A stretch of DNA of 64,000 bases, taken from assembly GCF_040256395.1 (NCBI RefSeq), contig NZ_CP158298.1:310001-374000 (forward strand). The letters run 5' to 3'. Every line of letters starts with the position of its first letter. Within the stretch, counting starts at the first letter, position 1. Below are positions 18,155 through 28,314 of the stretch, piece by piece. Source of the DNA: Deinococcus sonorensis KR-87 (lineage in GTDB: Bacteria > Deinococcota > Deinococci > Deinococcales > Deinococcaceae). The position numbers and the translations under genes are program-made. The notes beneath the pieces are model-generated. The model was not told the DNA's origin. It ran no database searches and saw nothing but the letters and a program-made list of their open reading frames with translations.

Positions 18155-18967
18155 ATGACGTCCACCGAATCGCGCACCCTGCGTCTCGACCTCCCCGACC
18201 TCGGCCCGGTGCCGCTGCAGTTCGACGCGCGCGGTGAGGGCCGTCCGTTCCTGCTGCTCCACGGCGGCGCGGGCCCCGCGTCCGTCGCCCGCTTCGCCGA
18301 GCAGCTGGCCACAGCGCGTGCCGCGCGCGTGTATACCCCCACCCACCCGGGCTTCCAGGGCATCGAACGTCCCGCGGAGCTCACCACCCCACGCCAGCTC
18401 GCGGCCGTGTACGAGGCGCTGCTCGTGGCCCTCGACCTGACAGACGTCACGGTCGTCGGCAACTCCATCGGCGGGTGGATCGCCGCGGAGCTCGCGCTGC
18501 GCCACCCCGCCCGCGTGTCAAGCATCGTGCTGGTCAATGCCGTCGGTGTGGACCTGCCGGAGCACCCGGTCGCGGACTTCTTCACGCTGACGTTCGACCA
18601 GATCGCCGAGTACAGTTACGCCGAGCCGGACCGGTACCGCCTGAACCCGGCGCAGCTGAGCCCGGAGGCGCAGCGCGTCATGGCACTGAACCGCGCCGCG
18701 CTGGCTGTGTACGGGGGCGAGCCGTCCATGGTGGACCCGGGGCTGCCCGCCCGGCTGCCCGGCATCACGCTCCCCACTCTGGTCGTGTGGGGCGAAGCGG
18801 ACCGCATCACCGACCCGCAGAACGGCCGCGCCTACGCCGACGCCATCCCCGGCGCGCAGTTCGTCTTGATGGAAGGCACCGGGCACCTGCCACAGATCGA
18901 GTCTCCGGAGCGCCTGCTTGAACTGCTGTGGGCGTTTGCGGCTGACCACCCGGCTGCGCGTCCCTGA
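18155..18967 (+). CDS. Alpha/beta hydrolase
   Basis: 270 residues, serine hydrolase fold. The oxyanion motif LLLHGGAG, the nucleophile elbow VVGNSIGGWIAAE (Ser), an Asp in LVVWGEADRITDP and the final His in GTGHLPQIESPE give a full catalytic triad. The start follows GCAGGAGG at good spacing; an upstream in-frame ATG lies inside the operator region and is unlikely. Probably induced when its divergent MarR partner binds ligand. Substrate unknown; esters or C-C bond cleavage products are typical. Confidence 0.9.
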   Translation: MTSTESRTLRLDLPDLGPVPLQFDARGEGRPFLLLHGGAGPASVARFAEQLATARAARVYTPTHPGFQGIERPAELTTPRQLAAVYEALLVALDLTDVTVVGNSIGGWIAAELALRHPARVSSIVLVNAVGVDLPEHPVADFFTLTFDQIAEYSYAEPDRYRLNPAQLSPEAQRVMALNRAALAVYGGEPSMVDPGLPARLPGITLPTLVVWGEADRITDPQNGRAYADAIPGAQFVLMEGTGHLPQIESPERLLELLWAFAADHPAARP

Positions 18968-19526
18968 ACTAGCCCAGGCGAACCGGCGCCTCTCGGCAAA
19001 GCAGCGGCCCAGCGCCGTCCGAACCGTGATTGCCACCTGCCGTTGCCCAGCCACCGTCCCGGCGGCCCAGACCACCCGGGTTGAGGCACGGGACCTCCGG
19101 TGCCTTCCAGGATCCGCCCCGGCACCCACCCCTGACCGGCTTCGACTGCACCGTTCGGCCTGGGACCCTGGACCTGCAGGCGGACACCGACCATTCTGGC
19201 TCCGGCCAGCCGCTGAAGGAGCCGTGGGCTCGGCTGCACCTGGTCGGCCGCGGCCACCTCAGCAGCACGTGCCATCGCACGGCGGTTCTTCCAGGCCGCA
19301 TGCTCTCCACTGCTCTGGGACGCCATCACCTGGCCCGCCTTCCCCACACGCACCCACATGTGCGCTGACGGCACGTCTGGCCGGAGCGCCCTGCGCGTCT
19401 CCCGAGGAGACCGTTCGCCACCGGGTGGTGCTCACGAGCGGTATCCGTGACCTGATGCTGGAGCAGACGGACCCTCACACGGTCCCGGCGGTCAACTGAA
19501 GTCGTCGAACCGGTACGCTCCGACCG

Positions 19527-19721
19527 ATGAATCAGACGTTCCAGCCCCTCAACGTCGAGCAGCGACAGCGTCAGGCTTTGGCCGCGGGCACCCTGGTGAT
19601 CTGGGCGTACCTGCAGCGGTGTGGGCCGATGGGAACCTGCTGCGGAGACGGGTGGACGACGCACAGATGCGGCTGTGGAAGAACACGTACTCGTGTTCTT
19701 TCCGGAAAGAACACGACGTGA
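19527..19721 (+). pseudogene. Possible fragment of a small gene interrupted by the parS-like cluster
   Basis: The first 28 codons look coding and have a leaderless-type -10 (TACGCT). The remainder runs through the palindromes and loses protein character. I do not recognise it. Confidence 0.2.
19679..19716. promoter_or_regulatory. parS-like palindrome cluster upstream of parAB
   Basis: A 26-bp perfect palindrome at 19691-19716 has the core TTCTTTCCGGAAAGAA flanked by TCGTG and CACGA. A further half-site AAGAACACG at 19679-19687 forms a second inverted repeat with the left arm (spacer TACT), so three AAGAACACG units lie in 38 bases. The core recurs downstream of parB. Likely role: centromere-like ParB binding site. 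Confidence 0.65.
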
Positions 19722-20358
19722 CCCGCCGAGCCTCAGCCGACCGATCCAGCAGACGGTCCCTCGAACCTGGCGACCGAACGACTGGGCTACACGTGGATGT
19801 TCTCCGAGGTGGCGGTGGAACGGGCCCGCGACGCACGACAGCGCCGCGCGATCCGTCTCGTCCACTGAGGCCAGCACCACGAACACCCACACCCGCCGGA
19901 ACGACCGGCCTGTCCGGAACATTGACCTGAGGACGGGTCCACTCCAGGAGATGCTCCAGACCACGACAGACTCAACCGGCGCCCTTCGCGTGTGCGGCAA
20001 CAGCGAAGCAGGGTGGACGACGACCCAGAGTGCACCCGCTTCCGAGCCGTCTGCGCGGCTCGTCCGGGTCTAGGCCGTGCAGGAGCAGCGCCGTGTTCCG
20101 TCAGATGCCCAACGGTCGTCGGGCGCTGGGTAGTCGTCCACAGCGCCCTCCAGTGGCCGGTGCTGCTGGGGCAGTGATGTGTGGTCGAGGTGTTCATCTG
20201 TGGCTGGAGGGCCTTCCACGTGACGCCCCGGCCCGACACGCCGGACGGTTCAGGTCGCCTCAGGCGTTCACCCGCTCCTGGTCAGGTGCGCTCCTGCGTC
20301 CGTGGTCCTCGGCGGTTCCAGCTTCTCGTGCACTGCATCGGGTAGGCTGGGGCCACAG

Positions 20359-21122
20359 ATGATCACCCTCACCGTCTTTAATCACGCGGGCGGCTCCGGC
20401 AAGAGCAGCCTGACCCGCGACGTGGGATATGCCCTTGCTCAGTCTGGCCAGCGCGTCCTGTTGATCGACCTGGACGCCCAGGCCAACCTCACCGACTGGC
20501 TCGGCGTCCAGGACGTGAAGCCGGAAGACACCATCGCCGGCGTGGCCACCCAGGGCAGCGACCTGCCCACGCCGACCACGGTCTACGGCATGGACCTGAT
20601 CCCCGCGGACCTGGGCCTGGCGCTCGTCGAGGGCGCCATGATGGGCCGGGTCGGGGCCCACCTGGCGCTCCGCGAGGCGCTGCAGGCGGTCCAGGAGCGG
20701 TACGACGTGGTGCTGATCGACTCGCCGCCCAGCCTCGGGCAGGTGGCCATCCTGGGCGCGTTGGCGGCCGACGCGATGATCGTGCCGGTGCTGACCCAGC
20801 AGAAGGGCCTCAACGGGCTGGTGGGACTGCATCAGGCGATGCAGCAGTACCGCAAGGCCCGGCGCGACCTGAAGGTGGCGCTGTACGTCCCGATGAAATA
20901 CGACGGCCGCCGCAAGCACGACCAGGAGACCCTGGCGGTGCTGAAGGCCTCGGTGTCGCCGGTGGCCCAGCCGGTCGCGGACCGGGGCGCGGCGTGGCAC
21001 GAAGCCACGGCCGCCGGGCAGCCGCTCGGCGTGTACGCGCCCCGCAGCGAAGCGTGGAAGGACGTGCGGCGGGTCACGCAGGAGATCGCCGACGCGGCCG
21101 GGTTGAACGTGCAGGTGCAGGC

Positions 21123-21126
<4 letters not shown>
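20359..21126 (+). CDS. parA: ParA family partitioning ATPase
   Basis: 255 residues; ATPase that with ParB and parS moves replicon copies apart over the nucleoid. Walker A reads [14 protein letters not shown], with Ala where the signature lysine of the deviant motif (KGGxGKT) normally sits. Walker A' is [17 protein letters not shown] and Walker B is [14 protein letters not shown]. There is no N-terminal DNA-binding extension, so it is of the small chromosomal or type Ib size. It overlaps parB by four bases (GTGA). TAGGCT ends ten bases before the ATG with no clear ribosome binding site. Confidence 0.93.
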
Positions 21127-22019
<893 letters not shown>

Positions 22020-22469
22020 CGGCAGTCGAAGGACCCAGCGACCATCCGCGGGGCGGACACGGTGGGTGGGCTGGCCTTGGGGTCCTGCGGCCAGCGTGGC
22101 ACCAGCATCGCGGCTGTGCCGCTTCACCCGCCAGACGGGGGATTGGCCGATTCCTGACTCTGGCCCAGGCCCCTTCCTTCAAACCCAGCTTCTCGTCCTG
22201 CTGGGCAGTTAAACCATGCACAGCAACCTGGATCGGTGCCGGACCCGGCCGCCCACCGTCCCGTGACCGTCATCTGTCCCCAGGATCAGGCGTGCGGCGG
22301 TGCGGGCGAACTGGCGTGTCACCACAACGGCTTTCCTGCACCTCCGTCCACCACCTCCCCTCAGTCAAATCGGGAACAAGAGGCGGGTGTGTTGTCGCTC
22401 CCCTGCTCAGGGCGGAGCTTCTCCCCGCCCTGAGCAGCGTCTTTCGCCGGCGAACTTGCCCCGCGTCTG

Positions 22470-22489
22470 TGTTCTTTCCGGAAAGAACA
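22470..22489. promoter_or_regulatory. parS-like palindrome downstream of parB
   Basis: TGTTCTTTCCGGAAAGAACA is a perfect 20-bp palindrome, identical to the centre of the site upstream of parA. It lies 450 bases past the parB stop. Confidence 0.65.
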
Positions 22490-22619
22490 TCAGGAAGTGA
22501 CAGGAGAACAGCCGTCTGTCCGGGTCGTCTCCTGCGAGCGGGACGGACAGGACCAAGGTGCCGACACCGAGCACCGCCTCGAAGCTGAGAAGTGCCTTGG
22601 CACCCGTCTCACACCGACA

Positions 22620-22672
22620 CCGCACCGTGCCGGGTGCCACCTCCAGCTGAGGCGGCACCCGGCACGGTGCGG
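22620..22672 (-). terminator. Strong hairpin downstream of the large lipoprotein gene
   Basis: Perfect 19-bp arms at 22620-22638 and 22654-22672 around a 15-base loop. It begins 13 bases after the stop of the minus-strand lipoprotein. No U-tract follows, so it may work as a processing or protective stem rather than a classic terminator. Confidence 0.55.
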
Positions 22673-22685
22673 GAAGGACAGGCGG

Positions 22686-25600
22686 TCAGTTCTGGCGCAG
22701 CGTGATGCTGTAGTGGAAGGTGACCTTGCAGGAGCTGTCGCTGGCATCGGCGGCCACCGCGTCCACCGTGTAGTTTCCAGTCTTCACGTCGGCGTAGGCC
22801 TTGACGTCATTCAGCTGATTGAGCGGGTCGTTGGCGTTCCCGGTGTCGAGCTCCTGGAGGCCCTTCGACAGGAACCGGAACTCGCGGTCCTCGGTGACGT
22901 ATTCGTAGACCTTGGTGTCGTTGAAGGTGTAGCTGGTGCCTTCTCTGGTGTGGTCGAGCAGGCCGTCCTGACCATCCAGCTTGAGGTACAGCAGGTGCGT
23001 GGGGGTGTGGGTGCCCGACTGAATCAGCAGTTCGCCGCTGAATTCGCCGTTCGAGTCGCCCGCCAGTGGATCGCAGTCGCCGACCACATCCGCACTCTCC
23101 AGCTTCACCAGCAGCAGCTTGTCCTTGAGCAGCGGATCGGTGCCCTGAGGGCTCGCGCCGGAAATGTTGTGGGACGTGACCGCCTCGAACCGGTCGTCTG
23201 CACCGTCCTGATCGGTATCGCGCAGGTTGGGATCGGTGCCGGCCTTCATCTCCCGGTCGTCGGTCAGCCCATCCTGGTCGGCGTCCGGCAGGAGCGGGTT
23301 GAACTTCGCGACGTAGTCGGGAATGGAGGCCGTGCCCGCGGCGCTCTTGACGTGCACCAGCATGGTCGAGTTCACCTCAGCGCCGTCGCTCAGCTGGTCA
23401 CCGTCCGTGTCCCAGCGCAGCGGCAAGGTGCTCAGCTTGACTTCCGCTCCGTCCTTCAGGGTATCGCCGTCGGTGTCGGCGCTGCGGGGATCGGTGAGCG
23501 CCACCTTCTCCTGAGCGTCGTTGAGCCCATCGTTGTCCCCGTCGGCCGAGAGCGGATCCGAGGTCACCGTCTTCGTGACGGGGCCGTTGGCCGTCTGCGC
23601 CGTCACGGTCCACCCCTGCACCTCCTGGTAGTTCGACAGGCCGTCGCGGTCGTCGTCCAGCACCAGGTCGCGGTCCGCCACCGCGGGGTTCGTGCCGAGC
23701 CGGTATTCGAGGCGGTCGGGCGTCCCGTCACCGTCGCTGTCGGCCTTCCGCGGATCACTGTACGCGGTGAGCGGCTGGCCGGTCTTGATGTAGCTCTTGA
23801 CCGCGTAGCCGAACAGCTCGGTCCGGTCCGAGATGCCATCCCCGTCGGTGTCGGGGTTGGACGGGTCGAGCGGCATCCCGTAGATCAGCAGCCGGGCCTG
23901 CACGGCGATGGGGCAGCGGTAATTGGTGATGGTCTGGCCGTTGACCCGGGTGGTGCCGATCACGATGGACAACTCCTGGCAGTCGGTCAGGCCGTCCCCG
24001 TCGGTGTCGGCCGCCGCCGGATTGGAGATCAGGGCCTGTGTGGTGCCGTCGTCGCGCAGGATCGTTCGGGGCGAGCGCCGGCCACTCGCGTCCGCCGGGC
24101 CGTACACTTCCTCGATGTCGCTCACGCCGTCCCCGTCGGTGTCGACCGTGGTGTCGCTGCTGCCGTACAGGTCCTCCTCCGCCCGGGTCAGGCCGTCGCG
24201 GTCCAGGTCCTCGGTGTACGCCAGGCGGACCTTGTCACCCGCCTTCACGATGGTGTCGCGGAAGCCGATGTTCGAGCCGTTGTTGTTGATCGTCACGAAC
24301 CAGCGTTTGGGCTCACTCAGCGATCCGAAGGTCTTTTCGCGCACCCGTGCCAGCTTCTCGACGCCGTCGTCCATGAACGTCGAGTAGCTGTTGTGCAGGG
24401 CGGTGCCGCTCAGGCCGGCGTCCTGCGACTGATCGTAGTGCTTGAGCCCCAGGATGCCCTCCATCACCCGTTGCATGGTGATCCCCGTGGGCTTGCTGTC
24501 GGCGCCGTAGTTCGAGAAGGTGGCCACGTTGGAGCGCTCGAACGGCAGGGCGCCGCCGTAATCGATGAAGACCTCGGCGGTCCGTTCCTTGACACCCTGC
24601 GACACGTAGGCCAGGTCCCGGCGCGTCTCGTCCGAGAGCGTGTAGTTGCTGATCTTGAACACCAGCCCGGACGGGTCCTGCATCAGCTTCTCGGCCAGCG
24701 ACGCGTAGATCTGCACCGCCTTGAAGCGGATCGGCCCACGGCTGGGGCTGCCCGGCCCCAGGGTCACGCCACCGCTCGCCACAGCCCCCTCCGGTTGAAG
24801 GGTGGCGATGGGGATCAGCTTGCCCGGCGCGAAGGGGTCCGGCATGAACGCCGTGAGTTCCAGATTGGTCATGGTGAACGCGACGTTGCTCTGACTCTCG
24901 ATCGTCACGCCCACCGAGAGGCTGGCCCCCGACACGCTGCGGGTCACGCTGTCGTTGGCACTGACTTCCTTGTCGGTCGTCAGGCTGTCGGCGTACTCCT
25001 GCTGGGCATTCCGGACCGACGCGGTCGTGAAGCTGGTGCCGGCGGAGCCGCTGGTGCCGGTGTCGGACGTGACGCTCTGCGAGAACGTGACCTTGGGATA
25101 CGCCTTGAATTCATCACCGATCGTTTCCTGGAACGACGCCCCGACGCTCTGATTGGCGAACCACTCGCTGGTGGTGGTGTCGCTGCGTTCCGTGCTGTTG
25201 CTGGTGCCCTGCGTCAGGGTCGTCTGCGCCGTCTTGGAGTCGAGCTGCCGGGTGCCGGTGTCGCTGGTGGCGGTGAAGTTCACGTCGAGTTGCAGGTCCA
25301 CCCCGTCGACGGAGATGCGCGGCGCCGGCAGGTCGGCGATCAGGGGGTTGCGCAGGCTGGTGAGCACCTCGGCGTCGTCCCGGATCTGGTCGCCGTCGGT
25401 GTCCGCCAGCAGCGGCGAGGAGGCGTACAGGGTGTACTCCGAGCCGTCGGAGAGGGTGTCGCTGTCGGTGTCGGCGTTGGTGGGGCTGGAGTACACCAGG
25501 TTGTACTCGTCGCTGTCGGTGATCTTGTCGCCGTCGGTGTCCGCGACGCGCGGATCGGTCAGGTTCGCCAGTTCGTCCGAGTCGTCCAGGCCGTCACCGT

Positions 25601-27215
25601 CCGTGTCGGCCAGGGTCGGGTCGCTGGTCACCTCGTACTGGCGTTTGCCGCCGTCCAGGCGCACCACGCTGACCAGCCAGCCGCGCTGCTCGGTGGCGTC
25701 GCTCAGCCCGTCGCCGTCCGTGTCCTTGCCGTAGCCGCTGACCGGGGTGCCGGTGAAGCTCGCCTTGCCCGGGTCGACGCCGCGCTCGGGGGCCGCGATC
25801 TGGTTCCCGGCCAGGTCCGTCACCCCGGTGACCTGAAGTTCGTACTTGATGTCCGACTGCGCGCGGGTGGTCAGCAGGACGCTGGTGCCGTCCGGCTGCA
25901 GGACCGCGGAGATGATACTGAGGGCCGCGCTCTGAGGCGTCGGCAGGCTGGGCGCCGCCGCCGGAGCGGGCTGGGCCGCCGCCAGCTGTTCCAGGCCAGT
26001 CACGTGGTAATGGGCGGGGTTCTCCGCGCTGGCCGTTCCGCCCCGCACCGCTTCCGAGAACGTCACGAGCACCGTGCCGTTGCCGGTCGAGGTCGCCCCA
26101 GCCACGCGTAGCGGTGTGGTGTCGGCGCGCCCCGGCTGCCCGGACGACGCGGCGAAGCTCAGGACGCTTTTCCCGGCGGCGCTGTCCAGCGGGTTCCCGG
26201 CGCTGTCGGTCAGGTCTCCCGGAGTGAGGGTATACGTGGCGCCGATGGCCTGCGGCGTGGTGGTGAGCGTCACCGAGGTGCGGAACTCGCTCAGGTCGGC
26301 GCCGGTCACGGGCAGCACGGCGCCGGTCGCGTCCTTGATCAGGTAGGTGCTCAGGTCGGCGGCGTTGGCCGACACCGGCTCGCTGAAAATCAGCTGCACG
26401 CTGGTGCTGCTCAGGGCCATCATCCGCTTGATTACCGGTTTGACGGTGTCCCGCAGCGCCAACGCGATGAACGTGCCCTGGTTGTGCTGCGGGTCCACCA
26501 GCGTCGCCGGACCGGCCCCGGCGGTCGCCAGCACGCTCAACGCCGAAACGGTATAGCTGCTGTCCGCACTCAGGCCCGCGGTCGTGACGACCACGCTGCT
26601 GCGGTCCTGGCTCAGGCGGGCACTTTTGAATTCGACGGCCGGCGAGAACCGGAAGGCGGCCGCCCGCAGCGCACGTTGACCGAGCGTGGCCGGGAGCCCG
26701 CTGACCGGATCCTCGAAGCGCAGGAGGACTTCCGACGGACCGAGCGGGACGACGTCACCCAGCACCGGCGCAGAGGCCGCCGAACCGCTCACCGTCTTCT
26801 TGCCCACGACCGGCTGACCGGACGGACTCTGAACCCCGTCCAGCACCAGGGTGTACGCGGTCGGTGCCTGCACGCGGGTCGCCAGATCGACGCTCTGACC
26901 GTCATCGGCCAGGTAGGCGGCCAGCACCTCCAGCGGCGCGCCGCTGGCGTCGGTCAGCCGGTACGTTCGGGCATCTGTGCTGCCGGTCCCCACCGCGCCA
27001 CTGAACACCAGGTGGATGGAGGTGCTGCTGGTGGCGTCGGCGCTCAGCAGCTGCAGGGCCGACGCCGTGGGGGCGGCTGCCCCTCCGGGCGGGGTGGCGC
27101 CGGAGCCGGGCGTGGCCGTGGGGGTGGCGTTCTGCCCGCAGGACGCCAGCAGCAGCGCGACGGCGATGCCGGTCAGAGGGTGGCGGGGGTGGTGGAGACA
27201 GGGAACATGCATCAT
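22686..27215 (-). CDS. Large lipoprotein with Ig-like and thrombospondin type 3 calcium-binding repeats
   Basis: 1509 residues. Signal peptide with lipobox LLASC. N-terminal third: several Ig-like or SwmB-like domains (repeated phrases such as SIHLVFSGAV, SVQLIFSEPVSANAADL and TVLVTFSEAV). Then two blocks of TSP3-type calcium loops of the form DTDGDGLSD, about 5 before and 11 after a central domain of some 400 residues that I do not recognise (about residues 640-1050), rich in Ser/Thr with NTERSDTTTSEWFAN-like character. It ends with a beta-rich domain. Anchored at the cell surface and probably calcium-stabilised. The second ATG, three bases later, is an alternative start. Confidence 0.85.
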   Translation of the reverse strand: MMHVPCLHHPRHPLTGIAVALLLASCGQNATPTATPGSGATPPGGAAAPTASALQLLSADATSSTSIHLVFSGAVGTGSTDARTYRLTDASGAPLEVLAAYLADDGQSVDLATRVQAPTAYTLVLDGVQSPSGQPVVGKKTVSGSAASAPVLGDVVPLGPSEVLLRFEDPVSGLPATLGQRALRAAAFRFSPAVEFKSARLSQDRSSVVVTTAGLSADSSYTVSALSVLATAGAGPATLVDPQHNQGTFIALALRDTVKPVIKRMMALSSTSVQLIFSEPVSANAADLSTYLIKDATGAVLPVTGADLSEFRTSVTLTTTPQAIGATYTLTPGDLTDSAGNPLDSAAGKSVLSFAASSGQPGRADTTPLRVAGATSTGNGTVLVTFSEAVRGGTASAENPAHYHVTGLEQLAAAQPAPAAAPSLPTPQSAALSIISAVLQPDGTSVLLTTRAQSDIKYELQVTGVTDLAGNQIAAPERGVDPGKASFTGTPVSGYGKDTDGDGLSDATEQRGWLVSVVRLDGGKRQYEVTSDPTLADTDGDGLDDSDELANLTDPRVADTDGDKITDSDEYNLVYSSPTNADTDSDTLSDGSEYTLYASSPLLADTDGDQIRDDAEVLTSLRNPLIADLPAPRISVDGVDLQLDVNFTATSDTGTRQLDSKTAQTTLTQGTSNSTERSDTTTSEWFANQSVGASFQETIGDEFKAYPKVTFSQSVTSDTGTSGSAGTSFTTASVRNAQQEYADSLTTDKEVSANDSVTRSVSGASLSVGVTIESQSNVAFTMTNLELTAFMPDPFAPGKLIPIATLQPEGAVASGGVTLGPGSPSRGPIRFKAVQIYASLAEKLMQDPSGLVFKISNYTLSDETRRDLAYVSQGVKERTAEVFIDYGGALPFERSNVATFSNYGADSKPTGITMQRVMEGILGLKHYDQSQDAGLSGTALHNSYSTFMDDGVEKLARVREKTFGSLSEPKRWFVTINNNGSNIGFRDTIVKAGDKVRLAYTEDLDRDGLTRAEEDLYGSSDTTVDTDGDGVSDIEEVYGPADASGRRSPRTILRDDGTTQALISNPAAADTDGDGLTDCQELSIVIGTTRVNGQTITNYRCPIAVQARLLIYGMPLDPSNPDTDGDGISDRTELFGYAVKSYIKTGQPLTAYSDPRKADSDGDGTPDRLEYRLGTNPAVADRDLVLDDDRDGLSNYQEVQGWTVTAQTANGPVTKTVTSDPLSADGDNDGLNDAQEKVALTDPRSADTDGDTLKDGAEVKLSTLPLRWDTDGDQLSDGAEVNSTMLVHVKSAAGTASIPDYVAKFNPLLPDADQDGLTDDREMKAGTDPNLRDTDQDGADDRFEAVTSHNISGASPQGTDPLLKDKLLLVKLESADVVGDCDPLAGDSNGEFSGELLIQSGTHTPTHLLYLKLDGQDGLLDHTREGTSYTFNDTKVYEYVTEDREFRFLSKGLQELDTGNANDPLNQLNDVKAYADVKTGNYTVDAVAADASDSSCKVTFHYSITLRQN

Positions 27216-28314
27216 GGGCACCTGGCGAAGAACAATGAATGGAGCGGAAAAGGACGGCCGCTGGGCAGCGCTGACCACGGTCGAGGTGTGCCCACCGGCC
27301 CAGCACGGTCTGGGCGACCAGGATCCGGGCACACGGTCCCCTCGACCGGGGTGGGCGGCGGATGGATGAGCGTTGCGTCCGGCCCGGGCGGGCTGACCGG
27401 AACCTTCGGATGGACGTGCGCCGGGAGGTCAAGCGAGATGTGCGTGGCTGTGGCTCCTTCGCTGCCGGTGCAGCGGCTCCGGGAGAGGACGATGGCCGGG
27501 TGGTCCGTGGTCCTGCAGAAGCTCTGTCGAGCTGACCAGACCTTAAAAGGTGACCGTTAGCCGCCGTTAGCTGGCCGGCCGCTAGTGGCAGACCGACACC
27601 GCGTCCGGCCGAACGGGGCGAGGGGGCACCGAACGTGCAGATGCCCATGGCCATCGCATGCGCCCAGTCCGTGGAGTGGCCACCGGTCTTCCGTCCACGC
27701 CGGTGGCGACACGCTGGACCATCAGGAGGTGCGCTGACAAAAAACCGGTCCGGCGCCCCGCAGATGGGGAGCGCCTCTTGCCGGTGGACGCGGGGCGCTC
27801 TCCCGCGGCAATGTTCGCGTCCCCGTCATGGCCGGGCGCACCCTCCGCCGCACGACGCCCAGAGGCGGTGGCGTGACCAACGACACCAACCGACGCCGCG
27901 CCCTGGAGGACGTGAATCGCCGGTTGAAGACGGTGATGGTGGATGTGACCGTCGACACCCAGCAGCCGAAGGAGGTCGCCGCCACACCGGGTGAATCTCA
28001 GGGCACCACCCAGCCCCAACCGCCGCTGAACCGGCGGCTGGCGTTCGTGCGGCGACGCACCATAGGGACCGGAATGACGTGCTGGCCCCCAGAAGCCCAA
28101 CTGGCGTCCAGCGCACCGGCCCGCGAGCCCGGGCCGTGGACAAGACTAGGGTCTGCATGACCGGCGGCGCGCTGGTGGGGGATCAGCCCACCTTCCGGTC
28201 TGTCGGCCGCACCTTTTCGATGAACCGTGCTGTTGTGCGGCATGGTCGCCGCAGCGTCAAGGTGCGCCGGGTCCAGGGGCGCGGAGGTCGGGTCCCACCG
28301 GTCCGCCCTCTGCG
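27216..28314. other. Sparse region between two minus-strand genes
   Basis: Apart from one weak small frame at 27873-28160, no gene is supported. The overlapping open frames on both strands are low complexity. Confidence 0.4.
27873..28160 (+). CDS. Possible small hypothetical protein
   Basis: 95 codons from a GTG with AGAGG eight bases upstream. The first half (VTNDTNRRRALEDVNRRLKT, then VMVDVTVDTQQPKEVA) has a normal amino-acid mix, unlike neighbouring shadow frames. No domain recognised, and competing frames overlap it, so it may not be real. Confidence 0.25.
   Translation: MTNDTNRRRALEDVNRRLKTVMVDVTVDTQQPKEVAATPGESQGTTQPQPPLNRRLAFVRRRTIGTGMTCWPPEAQLASSAPAREPGPWTRLGSA

Larger units (their letters stand above)
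18968..20358. other. 1.4-kb region upstream of parAB with parS-like sites and gene fragments
   Basis: No intact gene is supported. It holds the parS-like cluster at 19679-19716. Two fragments look protein-like: a short frame from ATG 19527, reading MNQTFQPLNVEQRQRQALAA with TACGCT seven bases upstream, and a stretch ending at 19867 that reads LATERLGYTWMFSEVAVERA. They may be the two ends of one lost gene. The rest of the region looks non-coding. Confidence 0.45.
22020..22685. other. Intergenic region after parB holding a parS-like site and a hairpin
   Basis: No gene is supported. It contains the second intact parS-like palindrome (22470-22489) and a large hairpin (22620-22672) that should end the lipoprotein transcript coming from the right. 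Confidence 0.5.

Noticed and set aside
22497..26111. Very long plus-strand frame over the large lipoprotein
   Set aside because: It is the antisense shadow of the TSP3-repeat gene; the regular Asp codons of the repeats keep the opposite strand free of stops.
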